Assembly (NCBI RefSeq): GCF_910589235.1
Contig: NC_060974.1
Span: 1,966,003 to 2,030,002 of the forward strand
Origin: Vespa crabro
Taxonomy: Eukaryota > Arthropoda > Insecta > Hymenoptera > Vespidae
Direction of reading: 5' to 3'
DNA length: 64,000 nucleotides
Shown here piece after piece: positions 24,244 to 38,634 of this stretch. Made by a program: the position numbers and the translations under genes. Below the pieces are notes generated by a model, which had not been told where the DNA came from, ran no database searches, and was given only the letters and a program-made list of their open reading frames with translations. The stretch's first letter is position 1, and each line of letters opens with the position of its first letter.

Positions 24244-24414
24244 TCAAGGTAAAGGAGGATACTCTTCATCAATTTTGCAATGAATATGATATATTGGATA
24301 TGATTGATCTTGTTGAAACCATTCTTTAATACATTGAAATATATATTATTTATGTTTATAATGTTCATATTGTATTTTTTATATTTTCCTTTGTTTCAAC
24401 GTAAGCGCATAAAT
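24244..24414 (-). pseudogene. Decayed RING-H2 remnant at the end of the TTC3-like gene
   Basis: On the minus strand the last exon (24414 down to the TGA at 24365-24367) gives HLCAYVETKENIKNTI then stop. Beyond it, one frame over, lies QCIKEWFQQDQSYPIYHIHC, which matches the C-terminal half of a TTC3-type RING (Cys-Ile-x-x-Trp then Cys-Pro-x-Cys). Both cysteines of the final CPxC pair read Tyr, as expected from TGT/TGC-to-TAT changes. An alternative acceptor at 24324-24325 could join the second half in phase and end at 24244; even then the zinc ligands are missing. Confidence 0.6.
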
Positions 24415-27400
24415 CTGTAATATAAAAATATATTTATAAGTAATATATAATATTTACATAATAAAATTTAACAGTTTTATTTACGATTTATTTGATGCAA
24501 TAAAATATACTTTTGTACATCCTGGATAATTATGTTTAATGGTATATCTGTTAGCGATTTTTTTTTATGAAATTTTTGGAGATCATTCAAACTTTTCAAA
24601 AGGGATTGACTGCATGAACAAAAAGATAGTACGTTAATTATATGGAAATTCTTAATTATTATTATTATTAAAAGTATTTTCAATTATTTTTTAAGTTTTA
24701 GATAATATATACATACTCAGATATTCCTGTATATTTGCTCCGTAGTATATTCATTAATTCATCTGTAGAGTTAATCGAAGTTTCTTTGCTGTTTTCTTCA
24801 ATATTTGCATTATTTTCTTTTGTTATATCTTCCGTTTTCTGGTTTTTTTGTTCAATGGAATCTACTTCTTCCATTAATAATTTATGGTCTGTTTCATTAG
24901 ATATACTAGTTGATTCTAATTTATTATTATCACAGGTTTCTAGCAGTTCATTGTTAGTAATATCATATGGAAAATTTTTACTTTCTGCAATTTCTGGTTT
25001 TGCTTTATTATCAACATCCTCTAAAATTCCATCAATTTGATTATTATGTTCATTTATATTTGTTTCTAACGTAGAATTTCCTACTTTGTTATTGTCAATA
25101 CATTCTAAATGACATTGAACAGCTTCATTATTCTCTTCATTTAAATCTGTAAATAATTTATAAAGTATAGTATATTTACTTTCTTATCGTATTGTTATAT
25201 GTATCCTAGTTGCATTTATTGTACTTATAGATTTATGTCAAAATTTTACCAGGTTTCTTTAAAATATTTTGAAATTTATCCTCTGTATGGTTATTAAATT
25301 TATCTTCTGTCTTAAACAAGTTGACATTAGAATTCTTTTTAATAATCTTGTCATTATTTTTGTCATTAGAAAATTCTTCTAATTTTGATAGAGAATGCAA
25401 CGATAATGATGACGGTAACATCATAGATAAATTCTGTGCTGAAATTTCTGTTATGTGTTTATCTAATGCCATGAAAACATTGCATACAATGGTAGATAAA
25501 GATTTGTTTGGGTATTTAGGTAGATTTATAGAACTCATATTTATCTCATCCAATTTTTGAACTTCTGTTTTTGATTTTAGCAAAGATATACATTTTAAAA
25601 ACTCCGCCTATTACAAATTAATCAATAGAAAAGTATGTCAATCATATAATTACAATAAATTCAATATTATAGATATTATTGGTTTGTTTGATTATTGTTG
25701 ATATATTGAAACAAACATTATAAAATTTACTATACTGTACCTCATATTCTGAAGACAATTTCAAGAATTGGTTTAATGTAAATGACCATTCAATATAGTC
25801 TGGAATGATATGCATTCCAATATATTTTTTAATCAAAGAATTTAGTCTATTTATGATGTCTAATGATAAATTGCAATAGTCAATACCACTATATTAAATA
25901 AATATACGTTTAATACGATTTACTTATATTTTTTTTTCAATGTGTAAATATATATAAAATTATATATCTACTTACTTCATTAACATATTTTTGTTGGAAT
26001 AGTATTGCGATTCTAATGATTTTTGCAAAAATGATTTTTTCCATCTTAAATCATTATCTTGAAGAACACTAGAGAATAAAAAATTTCATATATATAATTA
26101 TTATATTATATCTATAATTAGATAATATAAATATAATTAGTTATCTATTATTAAACAAATTTTAAATATTTACTTTAGTTCCTCATTTTTCTTATTTATT
26201 TCAGCTTCATAATCTTTTACATTCTTAAGTAATTGTGCATTGTCTTCTCGTAATATTTTTTCTATGGTATTTTTCTCTTCTATCAGTAGTTTAAAATTGC
26301 ATTCATCATCCTTTTTTTCTTGTTCCAATCTATTTATGTCTGATTTTAATTTTAATATATCCGCATTTAATTCATCATAGTTATCAGATACTTTTTCCGA
26401 AATATGCGATTCATATGAATCCAGTCTATCAATTAATATTTTACGTTCTTCAATAACAGTTTTCATAATCGAATCTTTCTCCTTTAGTTTCAACTTAAAA
26501 CTTTTTTCCATGTCCGTTTTTTCTTTTGAAAGTTTAGCAAAATTCTGTACTATTACGAAATAATTATATGCTAGTAGTTTATATTTATCTTGGAGTGCCG
26601 GTGGTGACAATAGTTCCTGAAGAATTAAAAAATGAGTATAACAAAATTTGAGTTTAGGAATAATTTGAATAAATTTAAGAGCTTACATCATTTGTTAATT
26701 GTTCGAAATCTTGAATAAATATATTTTTTATTGAATTATTAGTCATATTTTCTTTCAAGAAGGGATTTTTTGTAGAACTTTGTGAGCTGTTTGTATCATC
26801 ATATACTATATTAATACAATTATCTTTGTTAGTTATATCATTATTATAATTAAAGGATTTATCTTCCTTGTAAAAGATTGACTGTTCATAATCATTATCT
26901 TCTTTGGAATTATTTACATCAAAACATTCATTATTGGGCTTTAAAACAAATTCATTCTCACTTTTACATATTGAATTTATTTCTGTTTCATTTGTTGAAC
27001 AGCTATCTAAAGAAGTTGTAGATGACTCGCAAGTATTGTCATTCTGATAAATATTATTATCTTCGTCAACATTATTATTTTCAAAGACATCATTTATTAA
27101 ACCAAGCAGCTTTTGAGGACTCTAAAATTTATAATAAGATTAATATTTATAATTTATAATAAGATTAATTGCATGCTTAATATTGATTAAGAAGATATAT
27201 TTAAAATATAACGAAAATAAGAAATAAATTTTTTGTTTTTTATATGTATATGTATAGACCTGATTAGTTTTACTGTCATCATTAGTAACACACTCTTTAT
27301 GTAAAATATTTTCATTATCTGCAAATCAATTTTTAGTATAACATTATTAGTTGTTTCATTTTTTATATTACTATGGATTACTCATGTAATTACAATTGAT

Positions 27401-29774
27401 TATACCTGTTGGTGTGGTATCTTTATATTCATTAGTTTCACTTTCCAATACTAATTTATATTGTTTAGTTATTTCATTTTCAAATAAGTGAAACATTTGT
27501 TGAATAGCTTGTGGAACACAGATATAATCTCCAATTCTAATAAGTTTTGGGGATTTAAGCAAGAAATTCAATATATCTGAATCTAAAAAATGAAATAATA
27601 AAGATACAAATTTTAAATAAAAATTATAAATTAACATAATATAACATAATATTGTAAGGGTTATCTACTAAAAATTAAATTATTCACCTAAATATTCATC
27701 TGTTTTTGTAATATATTCCATAATTTCTTTTGTTTCATGCCACTTTGATAAAAGTTTGTTTTTATGAACTATTAAATTTACTTTAATAAATTCATACATA
27801 ATCCTAATAAAAAATATATAAAATATTTATACAGAATATTTATCATTTTTAAACAAAACAACAATAGTCATTATTATTGGCTTATTTTTAATGTGATTTA
27901 CTTACTCTGATAAGAAACGACACTGCTGTATTGTTTCTGAATCAACATTTTCAGGTTCACATTCTGACAGAATATTTGTGTTATTTATATCCTCATTATT
28001 AAACATGTCTTTGCCAGGTTCTAACTTTTGTAAAAAGAAAAGATACATGTAATTTATAAATGATAAATAACATGTGTTTGTATATATTGATATAAATCAC
28101 AAATACAATCTTACATTTTCACGTGGAATACCAAAATTATTTTCTCGCAATTGTATTAGTTTCATTAATTTCATTTCTTTTTCTGATCTGTAAATATATC
28201 AGAAGAAATATTATTATTTTTACAATAAAATATTTGAACGTTTTATTTAAGTTATACATATTTTCAATATTGTAAATTTCTTACATTTCTTTAAATGGCT
28301 TGATGCATTCTTCTTGTGTGTTACGAAGGGGGAGAAAGTTTGGTCTTCTAAGTTTTGGAATTGGCTTTATAAAACGCTATATTATAATAAAAGTAAATAT
28401 ATAAAAATAGAATAAAGAATGCTTGACATTAAAAATTTATAGAAATGAGTATTAAAATTAATAATCATATTCATACATGTTTTTTAATAGCGCCATTAAC
28501 TGGAGAATCAGATACTAATAGCATCGATAATGAGGAATTCTCTATAACTGATACTACTTTGGCATCATCGTTTAATATTTCAATTTTTGTTATAACATTT
28601 TTATCTTTAGCTCCACAGTTTGATGTAAAACATGAGCGACCTATCATATCCTATTTAAAGATATATTATTAAAGATATGTGTAATAAAAGCGCATAATAT
28701 ATGATATATTTATTACCATATCTGAAAGCTTGTTTTCTATATGTAGTTTGTTTTTTTGAAATTTCCAACAAATTGGATGAAAGTTTAATTTACAAGGATT
28801 ACTTGAATTGCTACATGTGATAGTAACTAAGCCAGAAAAAGTTGGGTCACTGTAAATAGATAAAAGAAAAGAAATTTATAATTATGTATACTTATGTATG
28901 CGATGTGATGGATACATTTACCTGAAAAATATATCTCTACATGGTGAACAATATGGAATATTATTTTGACAGTTCTCTAAGAAACATTTTGCATTTGGAC
29001 AATGCCAACTCGAAGCTTTTTCTTGTAAATCCATTAATGAAATCTATTGATACAATATGAAATATCATTTTAATATTATAGCAATGTCTTTATAAAGTAT
29101 GAATGAGCAATAAATAATACATATAATGTTTAGATATACTGTATAAATCTTTTTCCTCTTAACACATTTTTATTAAAACATTTATAAAAATCATACCAAT
29201 AAACCTTCTCTTGTAGTTTCATTTATAACAATAGACGTCATGGGTATATACTGGGTTGTAAAATGTGTTTCTTCATTTAAAATAGCGAGTCCCTTGTTAA
29301 TTGTATTGATAGCAAAATTAAACCTAAACATAAAGATTTTATTAGATACTGCAACATTTTTAATTAAATGTATTAAAAGTGTATGTGCATGTTACCTATA
29401 TAATTTAATATATGCTTTTGCTATGGCATAATAAACAGCTGGATATAATTCTCCAATAGTATCTTCTAAATTCATAAGAATGTTTAATGCTTCTATTATA
29501 TTGTGGAATGTATCGGACTGTAATAAAATTATACATAATATGTATTCTATTGTATTTTGAATACTATCTTTTACCTGGAATCATATATAATAAATATAAT
29601 ATTTATATAATGGTATTATATATTAATATCTATACCAATATAAATTTTTTGATAACCTACATTTAGATTTAAGCTTTCAAATAATTGTAATGCCACTTTA
29701 TATTTATTATAAGCTGTTTGGTATTCTTTATTTGCAAATGCTTTTGAGGCTTCATTCAGCGTGTCAATTAGTTC
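24365..29774 (-). CDS. TTC3/DZIP3-family protein, E3-ligase-like (5' end unresolved)
   Basis: Twenty phase-consistent exons on the minus strand: 29661-29774, 29396-29574, 29197-29323, 28922-29043, 28717-28849, 28477-28650, 28285-28376, 28115-28187, 27906-28024, 27688-27803, 27406-27582, 27260-27318, 26687-27121, 26174-26616, 25976-26068, 25741-25888, 25250-25607, 24717-25146, 24485-24609 and 24365-24414. They encode 1,188 residues plus a missing start exon. Order: TPR-like helices (ASKAFANKEYQTAYNKYKVA); a Cys/His-rich zinc region (SWHCPNAKC, PYCSPC, CKLNFHPICWKF); an acidic Asn/Asp-rich stretch; a coiled coil (26174-26616); and a low-complexity tail. The TPR plus HPxCWK pattern suggests TTC3/DZIP3, whose vertebrate members are RING ubiquitin ligases. 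Here the C-terminal RING is broken (see 24244-24414). An ATG exon near 30150 exists but does not join cleanly in phase. Family assignment is likely, not proven. Confidence 0.7.
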
Positions 29775-30575
29775 CTAATGTAAAAAATAATTTAAATAAT
29801 TTATCACGGTATAGTAAATAAATCAACAATAAATAAAATAACGACAAATATTAAGATTTTATTTTAACGTAATTTGGCGCCTAAAAACCAGTGTTGCCAA
29901 TTGTTAATTTAACGCCAATTATTTTGAAATGTTCTTTCTACGTATTATTAAAGTATTTCTTTTTATAATAATTTCATTTAAAAAATAAGCTCTCCAAAAA
30001 AATACAATTCCGCAAATAATTATATTGCTTATAATCTGTATAATAAGAACATGCAACCAATTAGAAATAAATTGAAATAATATTTAAAAGATCGGTTCAC
30101 CTGCGATAGTATTCACAGTTCAAATAATTGTCGTTAACACGTTTGATAAAATTCATAATCTAAACAGATCGAATGAACGATATAATACGAATTAATAGAA
30201 ATAGTATAATTAATAATAATGCACCTTTACATTTATGTATATATGTATGTGTATACAAAAAAAAGTATATGATTTTATTGAAGTTTTCAAGTTAAATTGA
30301 AAAATTGAGAACACGTAATTTCTTGGACGATGAAATGATTGAAGTGTGAATAAAAAATTATAAAAAATATTTAATCGTTCATGGGTTTACAAATGATTAA
30401 AATAATATATCCGAGTTATGTAAATATCTTTTGTAAAAGCATAGAGAAGAAGATGATGTGAGGATAACAAGAAATTCTATAAATATCCGATGACCTACGT
30501 CTTCAGCATGGAGAGTATAATACATACGTACACATCAAGTTTTGTCAAACTAAGTACACAGTTTATTATTTAGGA
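29775..30575. promoter_or_regulatory. Divergent promoter between the TTC3-like gene and the upstream ankyrin-2 promoter
   Basis: About 800 AT-rich bases separating opposite transcription units. A minus-strand exon-like segment near 30104-30152 (ATG, 19 codons, donor GTGAAC) may be a leader exon of the TTC3-like gene. An acceptor-like TTTATTATTTAG ends just before the ankyrin ATG at 30576, so that exon may itself be spliced to a leader. Confidence 0.4.
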
Positions 30576-30617
30576 ATGACGACTGAGGCTGAGTTTCTAC
30601 CCATTATTAGGCTTCAG
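30576..30617 (+). CDS. Ank2: Ankyrin-2 alternative first coding exon A
   Basis: ATG at 30576 encodes MTTEAEFLPIIRLQ and ends with donor CAG|GTAAAT in phase 0, matching the acceptor of the common exon at 35022 (ADDTTAFLRAARSGN). The intron would be 4.4 kb. The open start, the strong donor and the phase match support it; transcript data are lacking. Confidence 0.6.
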
Positions 30618-33600
30618 GTAAATATTAATCGAAAACAATATCTAATGTTTCAAGGTCAAAAGTCATGAGAGATTTTTATTTATTAACCTCTATCTATTTC
30701 ATAAAAAAACGTTGAAAAGTTTATTAGTCGTGAGATTTTGTACGCGTCGTTCTAGCCTATATTATTTATTTGTTTATTTATTTATTTATTTGTCACTTTA
30801 TTAATCTAATGAAGGAAGTAAAAAACAAAAGGACAAAAAGCACATGATTCGGATTAAACAAAAGACCTTTTTATCGTCTAAGGGAACTTCTCGAATATTT
30901 TTATTTTTACGTAATTGACGCAACTCGATCACGTGCCTTGTATTTATTCATATAATTTATGTAAAGCGTTACTGCGTGAGAATTCTATTTTTCTATGTTT
31001 ATAAATAGTCCAAAATTTTGTTCTCTCTTTTGTATTTCTTTTAATATTTGTTAAGTTCGTTATTAAAATTAAAGGAAAAAAAGAAAAAAAAATTTTTATT
31101 ATAATCTGGACATTGCTATTGAACATTCTTTTCATTTCATTTCTACGAAGATAATAACATTTTATATATATAATAAGATATACATATTATCTATATAATA
31201 AATATACGATAACATTTTATTTATATAATAAGATTTAATATTTTATTTGGTTATTTAATAATTTTCTTCAAAAAATGTCTGCAAAATGTTACGTCATTCT
31301 AATTAATATGCTGTAGATTTGACATATTTCAAATTTATAAAACTCATTAATAAAATAGAACTCGAATTGAATATGCAATTAAATAAAACAATCAAAATAA
31401 TTATAAGATACGCAATAAAATATTCGATTTAACTTTGGCGGCACTTCTGGTGATTGGCAACAATGACTTGTCGAAGAGCGCGAGATTTAAATTGCGATAA
31501 TCGATAAAAATTTTTAAAAAACGAATAAACGAATATATTCCTCTTTCGTAATTAATAAAACAAATTCTCCTTCTATTAAATATGATTAAATATTAATTAT
31601 TATTGCATGGAATAACACGATATTGCACCAAGAAAAAAAAAAATAAAAATAAAAAAAAAATAAAAAGAGGAAATAAAGAATATTAAGAAAAGGGATGATT
31701 TAAAGGGACGATAATACGACGGAGAAGGGTAAGTTTAAGGTGGTATGAGTGATGAAAGCCTTGAAAGAAAAGATCGTCGTGTGGAAGGTGCATTTTACAC
31801 GCAACGCTTTGTATAGGGGGTATTGCATTCGTGTTCTCCTTACTCCAATGTTGATTAAACGTAAGAGAGAAAGAGAGAGAGAGAAAGACAGAGAGAGAAA
31901 AAGAGAGAGAGATTACGGTGAGGTGTTTTATTGATCGTCATATATGCCGCCAAGAGGGCAGACACACTATGTGTGTTACAGGTGACGCTTTCTAGCCCGC
32001 CATACAACAAACCGATTTAGGACGCCGACGCATAACAACGTGTTACTGCCAAAGGTCTGACTCATTTCCCACTACTACTTCCTACCGTGTCCTCACGTCA
32101 TTGCTGTTGGTTGTCCCCCTTGAAATGACCAATGCGATCGATGGAACGCGCATTTATCCTGCTTCTTCGAATTTCGTCGGAGTTTGCAAATCAAATGAAA
32201 TTGTTCTAACGATACAATTATTATTTATGTGGGTGCATATGTAGAAGGTGATATAGCTAAAGGTAAAAAGTTTAATGAAAGTTTTAATAAAAAGTTAGAT
32301 CTTTCGATCTAAATCTAGGAATGATGATGAATGATCGATTCTATAGAAAAAAAAAGAAGAAAAATAAAATAGAATCCACGATATAATTCTTAATCAATGT
32401 GATTTCTTCCATGGTTCTTTAGTGACCATCAGCTCTTTCTTATTTATTTTGCTAAAAGCTATATAATAGAAGGCGCCTAAGGACTCGACTTTTGAATAAG
32501 AATAAACGTAATGAATCTTCCTTGATCTATATTTTTAAATTTGTCTTTTAAAACACGAAACATTGAGTATACTTCATATTGGATTAATCAAATCAATAGA
32601 TAGGAAATATATCTAAAGCATAAAAGTGAAATAGTATAAATATGATGGGGTAAATGATTGTATTTAAAAAGTATCGGTTGATTTTGTTATTCCTTTATTT
32701 ATTATATTATTATAATCAAACAAACGATTAGTATCGTCATCTTTATATTTTTCTAAAATATATATAACGAAATAATATCATGGAACACGCGTTAAAACGG
32801 TCTTCGAATTAGGAATTACAATTAGTTTAAATTGAAAGAACACAAAAAATGAAAAAACCGGGTCTTTTTGAATCACCGGATCTGATCTAACGCGGAAGTT
32901 ATGCGCGTCGAACGAATGAGGAGGAATGAAAGGTTAGCAAGAAAAGTGGAAAGAGAAAAGAGTAACGTAAAGAAGCAAGAAAAACGATACTTCCCCGCCA
33001 ATCACCACCACCACCACCACCACCACCACCACCACTATTACTACCACTACTATTACTATTGCTACTACCATTACTATTATTACCGATACTAACATCCCCT
33101 CTGTTCATACATGAATCGTTGTAGTTCGAGTCTGCGCTTTATATGAACGTACAAGGGCGGCTCCTATCTAGCGTTATGTTCTTTCTCCCTCTCTCCCTCT
33201 TCCTCCTTCCCTCTCTCTCTCTCCCTCTCTCACTCTCTCTTTCTCTCTTTCTCTTACTCCAACTCACCCTCCTCGGCCGTTCGTTCGTTCCGTACTTCTG
33301 GCGTTACCTTTCCCGGGCGGCTTCACGAATGGTGGATTGACGCGGGCCTCTCTACGAGGGTAGTCATTTTTTTCACGCTCGATTCACGATCCCCTCGTCG
33401 AGCCGGAGAGAGAACATCGTCAAAGACGTCTCCCGGTTCTCCGGCTACGACATCATGGTCACGGACAGTACGAATCAGGTAGGACATTTCCAAGTGTTTC
33501 GTTAATAATCTACGATTAAAGGATTTCTCGTATTCTATCGTTTTGTCGAAACGTACCGGTGCCTTCTTTTCTCTTTAGCAATACGAGATTAATTCGATGC

Positions 33601-33618
33601 TAAAAGTTATGGAGAGAA

Positions 33619-33715
<97 letters not shown>

Positions 33716-34466
33716 AGAATATCATTATCATCGTTCAAACAAGTAATTATGTAAAATATCATTATTCTATCGATACTTTGGTCGGTGGATTAAAAAAGGA
33801 TATACTAGAAAGAAATCGCTTCGTTAAATTTGATGAACTTTAGAAGGGTGTTGGGTGATATGGCGGGTCTGAGGTGGGGTATGGGGATGCGTACATGATA
33901 CGATTTGGGGAGCGAGTGTGCGAAGGTCGTACTATCGAAGCGGCATTTTCGTGCGGCATCGAGTGTTAGATATTGACTACTATTTTTACCCATGTTACTT
34001 TGGAATTTTTTTTCTCTTTCTTTTTTCTCTATTCTTCTTTTCTTTTTTCTTTTTTTTAAACGTGTCTATCCTTTTTATAAACAGTTGATTAGAATTTTTG
34101 CAATAAGGATAGATTGGTCGAATTACTTCGATAATGATAATAGTAAGTAGTTCAATTTTTGATTTTTATAAATGGTGACGATCTTAATTATTTAAAAAAA
34201 AAATTTTTGTTTATTTTTTTTTAATAATATTATATTACAAGAATTACGTTAGACTTAAATTGTTACAGGTAAAATAAACAATTAATGTTTTTACATGGAC
34301 GTACATACATACAATCTAGACAAAAAAATTATATATTACATTGAGTTATGCGTACCGATAGAAACATGTGATTTGTATGATTCTGTTTGTAACTATAATA
34401 GATCGCTAAGTTCCAATGAATGAATTCTTGCGCGCGTATAGGGATTATACTTGAAAGATATGTATG

Positions 34467-34516
<50 letters not shown>

Positions 34517-35418
34517 TTATGTGAATATGTACTTGATGCCATTATAAATGGTCAAACAAATGTGCAATACTATTATATCATATCGCGCGTTTCTCCCTTT
34601 TTCATGCATGTTCTTTTTTCAAAGTTATAGTTAGTTTCACAAAGAAATAACTATAACAGAATAACTACGATTTACAAAAGAAAATTTATAAAAGAAAATT
34701 TGTATCTTAGATGACTACGAATGAAAAATACATTTTTTTTTTTAATCCTTTTATCACCCTTCAGACCTTGTAATAATCGATTTCTCTAAGCTATAACGAA
34801 AATAAATATCGTAATCGAAGCGTTAATGTACACAACAGGAAGGGACACTACTGCAGTAAACTAGATTTCACAGAAGAGATGAAGTTTAATTAGATCAAAA
34901 ATAGAATATACTAGAATATAAATAATCTCGAGGTTATGAGTTCAATTCGATTTCTTCTTCCCCTTTTTTTCTTTCTTCTAATAACCGCTTTGATCAGCCC
35001 CATTTAATTTTTCTTTTTTAGGCTGACGATACAACCGCATTTCTTCGCGCAGCTCGATCTGGGAACCTCGAAAAAGTCATCGAATATTTAGACACTGATC
35101 TAGATATCAATACAGCCAACTCGGTAATATTTCATTCTATTTACGATAACATTCTATCAATTTCTATGTTTCTAATAATATCTGATTTAATTGACAATTA
35201 TTTTATTAATTTGCAGAACGGTCTAAACGCTTTGCATTTAGCATCGAAAGATGGACACGTTGAAATAGTGACGGAACTTTTGAAAAGAGGTGCAAAGGTC
35301 GACGCTGCGACAAAGAAAGGCAATACCGCATTGCACATAGCATCTTTAGGTAAACTATGCAGTCATTGATTCTATTCACTGTGATATAAGTAATACATTT
35401 GATAATTTCTTTTTTTAA

Positions 35419-35489
<71 letters not shown>

Positions 35490-36171
35490 TTATTATTATT
35501 ATTTAGCTGGCCAAGCGGAAATAGTTAGTATTCTTATTCAATATGGTTCTGCGGTTAATATTCAATCGCAAAATGGATTCACACCATTATATATGGCGGC
35601 CCAAGAGAATCACGATCAGGTCGTCAAGCTGTTGCTTAGCAATGGAGCCAATCAAAGCCTCGCTACGGAGGTAAAGCTAAAGATATTTTTAGAAATTTGT
35701 AGAATTCTATCATATGTGAATTTCGTTTCCTTTTAAATTTTAGGACGGATTCACCCCGCTTGCTGTGGCTATGCAGCAAGGGCACGACAAAGTCGTCAGT
35801 GTACTTTTGGAAAATGATTCGAAGGGAAAAGTTAGGCTACCGGCGCTTCATATCGCCGCTAAAAAGGACGATTGCAAAGCCGCCGATTTACTTTTGCAGG
35901 TAATTTCTTTTATAAATAAACCAATATTTCTTTGAATTATTATTAATACCAAATGAACTTTGCTCTTTGTCTATAAATCTATGTTGCTTTAATTGCATAT
36001 TTTAATTAACCAATGCAATGTTATTTCTTAGAACGACCACAAGCCAGATGTCACATCTAAGAGTGGTTTCACGCCTCTCCACATTGCTGCTCATTATGGA
36101 AACGAGGAGATAGCACGTTTGTTAATTAAACGTGGCGCTGATGTGAACTATTTGGCAAAGGTATGAAACTT

Positions 36172-36221
<50 letters not shown>

Positions 36222-36514
36222 TAGAGAAGAAAAAACTTTGTTTGTGTAACCTTATTTCTCATTTCCTATATCAACTGAAATATTGTTATTTCAGCACAAT
36301 ATCAGTCCTCTCCATGTAGCAGCGAAATGGGGCAAAAATAACATGGTAAAAATCCTATTAGAGAACTCGGCACAAATAGATGCAAAAACTAGAGATGGTT
36401 TAACTCCATTACATTGTGCTGCGCGATCTGGACATGAGGAAGTTGTTAACACTCTTCTTGAGAACTCAGCACCAATCAGTGCACGTACAAAGGTGAAGTA
36501 TCACTAAAATTTTC

Positions 36515-36556
<42 letters not shown>

Positions 36557-37422
36557 ATAATAATAATAATAATAATAAAGGAATTAAAATCGAGTATTCG
36601 CGCGAGATAATAAAATAGAAGTTTTCTTTTATAGAATGGTTTAGCACCTTTGCATATGGCATCTCAAGGAGATCATGTGGATGCTGCTAGGGCATTACTC
36701 TATCATCGTGCACCAGTGGACGAAGTGACGATCGATTATTTAACTTCGCTACATGTAGCTGCACATTGTGGCCACGTTAGAGTCGCGAAATTGCTTTTGG
36801 ATAGAAAGGCGGATCCAAATGCACGAGCTTTAAACGGTTTTACGCCTCTGCACATCGCTTGCAAGAAGAATCGTATAAAGGTCGTCGAGTTATTGCTGAA
36901 ACATGGCGCATCGATCGAGTCTACAACAGAGGTAACGATCGATGTTTCTCGACAATTTCTTATTATCTTATCTTCGATATACTTTTGCATACAATTCGCG
37001 AAATTAATATATATACTTTATATATCTGCACTAAAGAAAAAAAAAGAAGAAAAAAGAAAAAAAAAAAAAGAAAAAAGAAGAATAAAAAGATTAACAAATA
37101 AAATAACAAAAGAATCTAAAATAGATCGTAGCCAGTATTTTCTTTTTCTTTTTTTTTCTTTCTTTTTTTCTTTCTTCATTTACAAAAATGTTTGCACTAT
37201 ATTTTTCATGCTGCTTCTTCTTTTACGTTCAAATGATGATTTAACATTGAAGTATGGAGAAGATGAAGAAATAATATAGGAAGGCTGGTTAACGGATTGT
37301 GCGAGTTGGAGATGAAAGACGGGATATAAAGTCTGATCATTTATACGGATTCTGTGCTCCTTCTATGCTGTTTATTTCTGAAAACGACGGAGAATTATAG
37401 AAAATAGGGAAAGGAGAATAAA

Positions 37423-37469
<47 letters not shown>

Positions 37470-38596
37470 GAACTTTGTCTAAGCGAATGATTTGTGGAAT
37501 CGGAATTGAAGAAAATGTCCTAATGGAAAATAACATATATTTTACAGTCCGGACTGACTCCCTTACACGTGGCCAGTTTTATGGGATGCATGAATATCGT
37601 GATATTCCTACTACAACATGAAGCCAATCCCGACGTGCCAACTGTTAGGGGAGAAACACCCCTACACCTGGCAGCTAGAGCTAATCAAACCGATATTATT
37701 CGAATTTTATTAAGAAATGGAGCCAAAGTCGATGCACGTGCTAGGGTAAGTAAACCAAAAAAGGGATCCTCCCTTTCCTATCAGTCAAATCGTCCTTTCC
37801 TATCTATTCGTCTTTCATCTTTCCTTTTTTCCCTTTTGTGAAACAACAAAAAAGTTTATATCTCGAAAATCTTTAATTCGTTAAGTTAACAGGAAATTTG
37901 TCACGTCGAAAGAAAACGCAGAATCATTTAAATAGAAAATGATCGATCATATTTAAATCATACTTGTTCGCGTTCAACTTAAACGCATGAGTCCATTAAC
38001 CAGTCTGGGATATATTCGTAGACAAATTTTTTTCCCTCTCTTATTCTTTTTTTCATTTATTTATTTATTTCTTTTTAATTCTTTTTTTTTTTTTTTTTTT
38101 TTTTAATGCTTTTCTAGCTTCATTAACGTGCAGTTGTATCATTATTTAAAATATTTTTGCTGTGTTATCCAAGTATTCAAGAAATAAATAATATAAATGA
38201 CGTAAATCAAATATCCGTTGATCGAAAATTTTTCTTTCATTGATTAAATCGAGACGGATAAAAAAAGGTTGGGCTTCTCGTGAACCGAAGAAATTTAATT
38301 CTTTTTTTGTAGGAACAGCAAACACCGTTGCACATCGCATCCAGATTGGGTAACATCGATATAGTTATGTTACTATTGCAACACGGTGCAGCCGTTGACA
38401 CAACAACGAAAGATATGCACACGGCATTGCACATTGCAGCGAAGGAAGGTCAGGAGGAGGTAATGTATAAAGAAATCGCAAAAATAGCAGAATACGTCGA
38501 CAAGCAAAATAGGGCGTATTTGTTTTGGTCACGGCGTCGGGAGTATCTTATGTGAAAAAAAAAAAGAAAAAGAAAAAGAAAAAGAAAAACAGAGAG

Positions 38597-38634
<38 letters not shown>

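Larger units (their letters stand above)
33479..35021 (+). other. Ankyrin-2 intron with microsatellites
   Basis: Non-coding. It holds a roughly 105-bp GA tract (33611-33716) and a TA tract (34473-34512). No exon is recognised. Confidence 0.6.

Noticed and set aside
31940..31965. CTCF-like GCCGCCAAGAGGGCAG near the second ankyrin promoter
   Set aside because: Only a partial match to the vertebrate core, with several mismatches, and insect CTCF motifs differ.
32899..33108. Gly/Ser/Asn and His/Tyr-rich frames near 33 kb
   Set aside because: They come from the CAC/CCA triplet run in a non-coding leader region.
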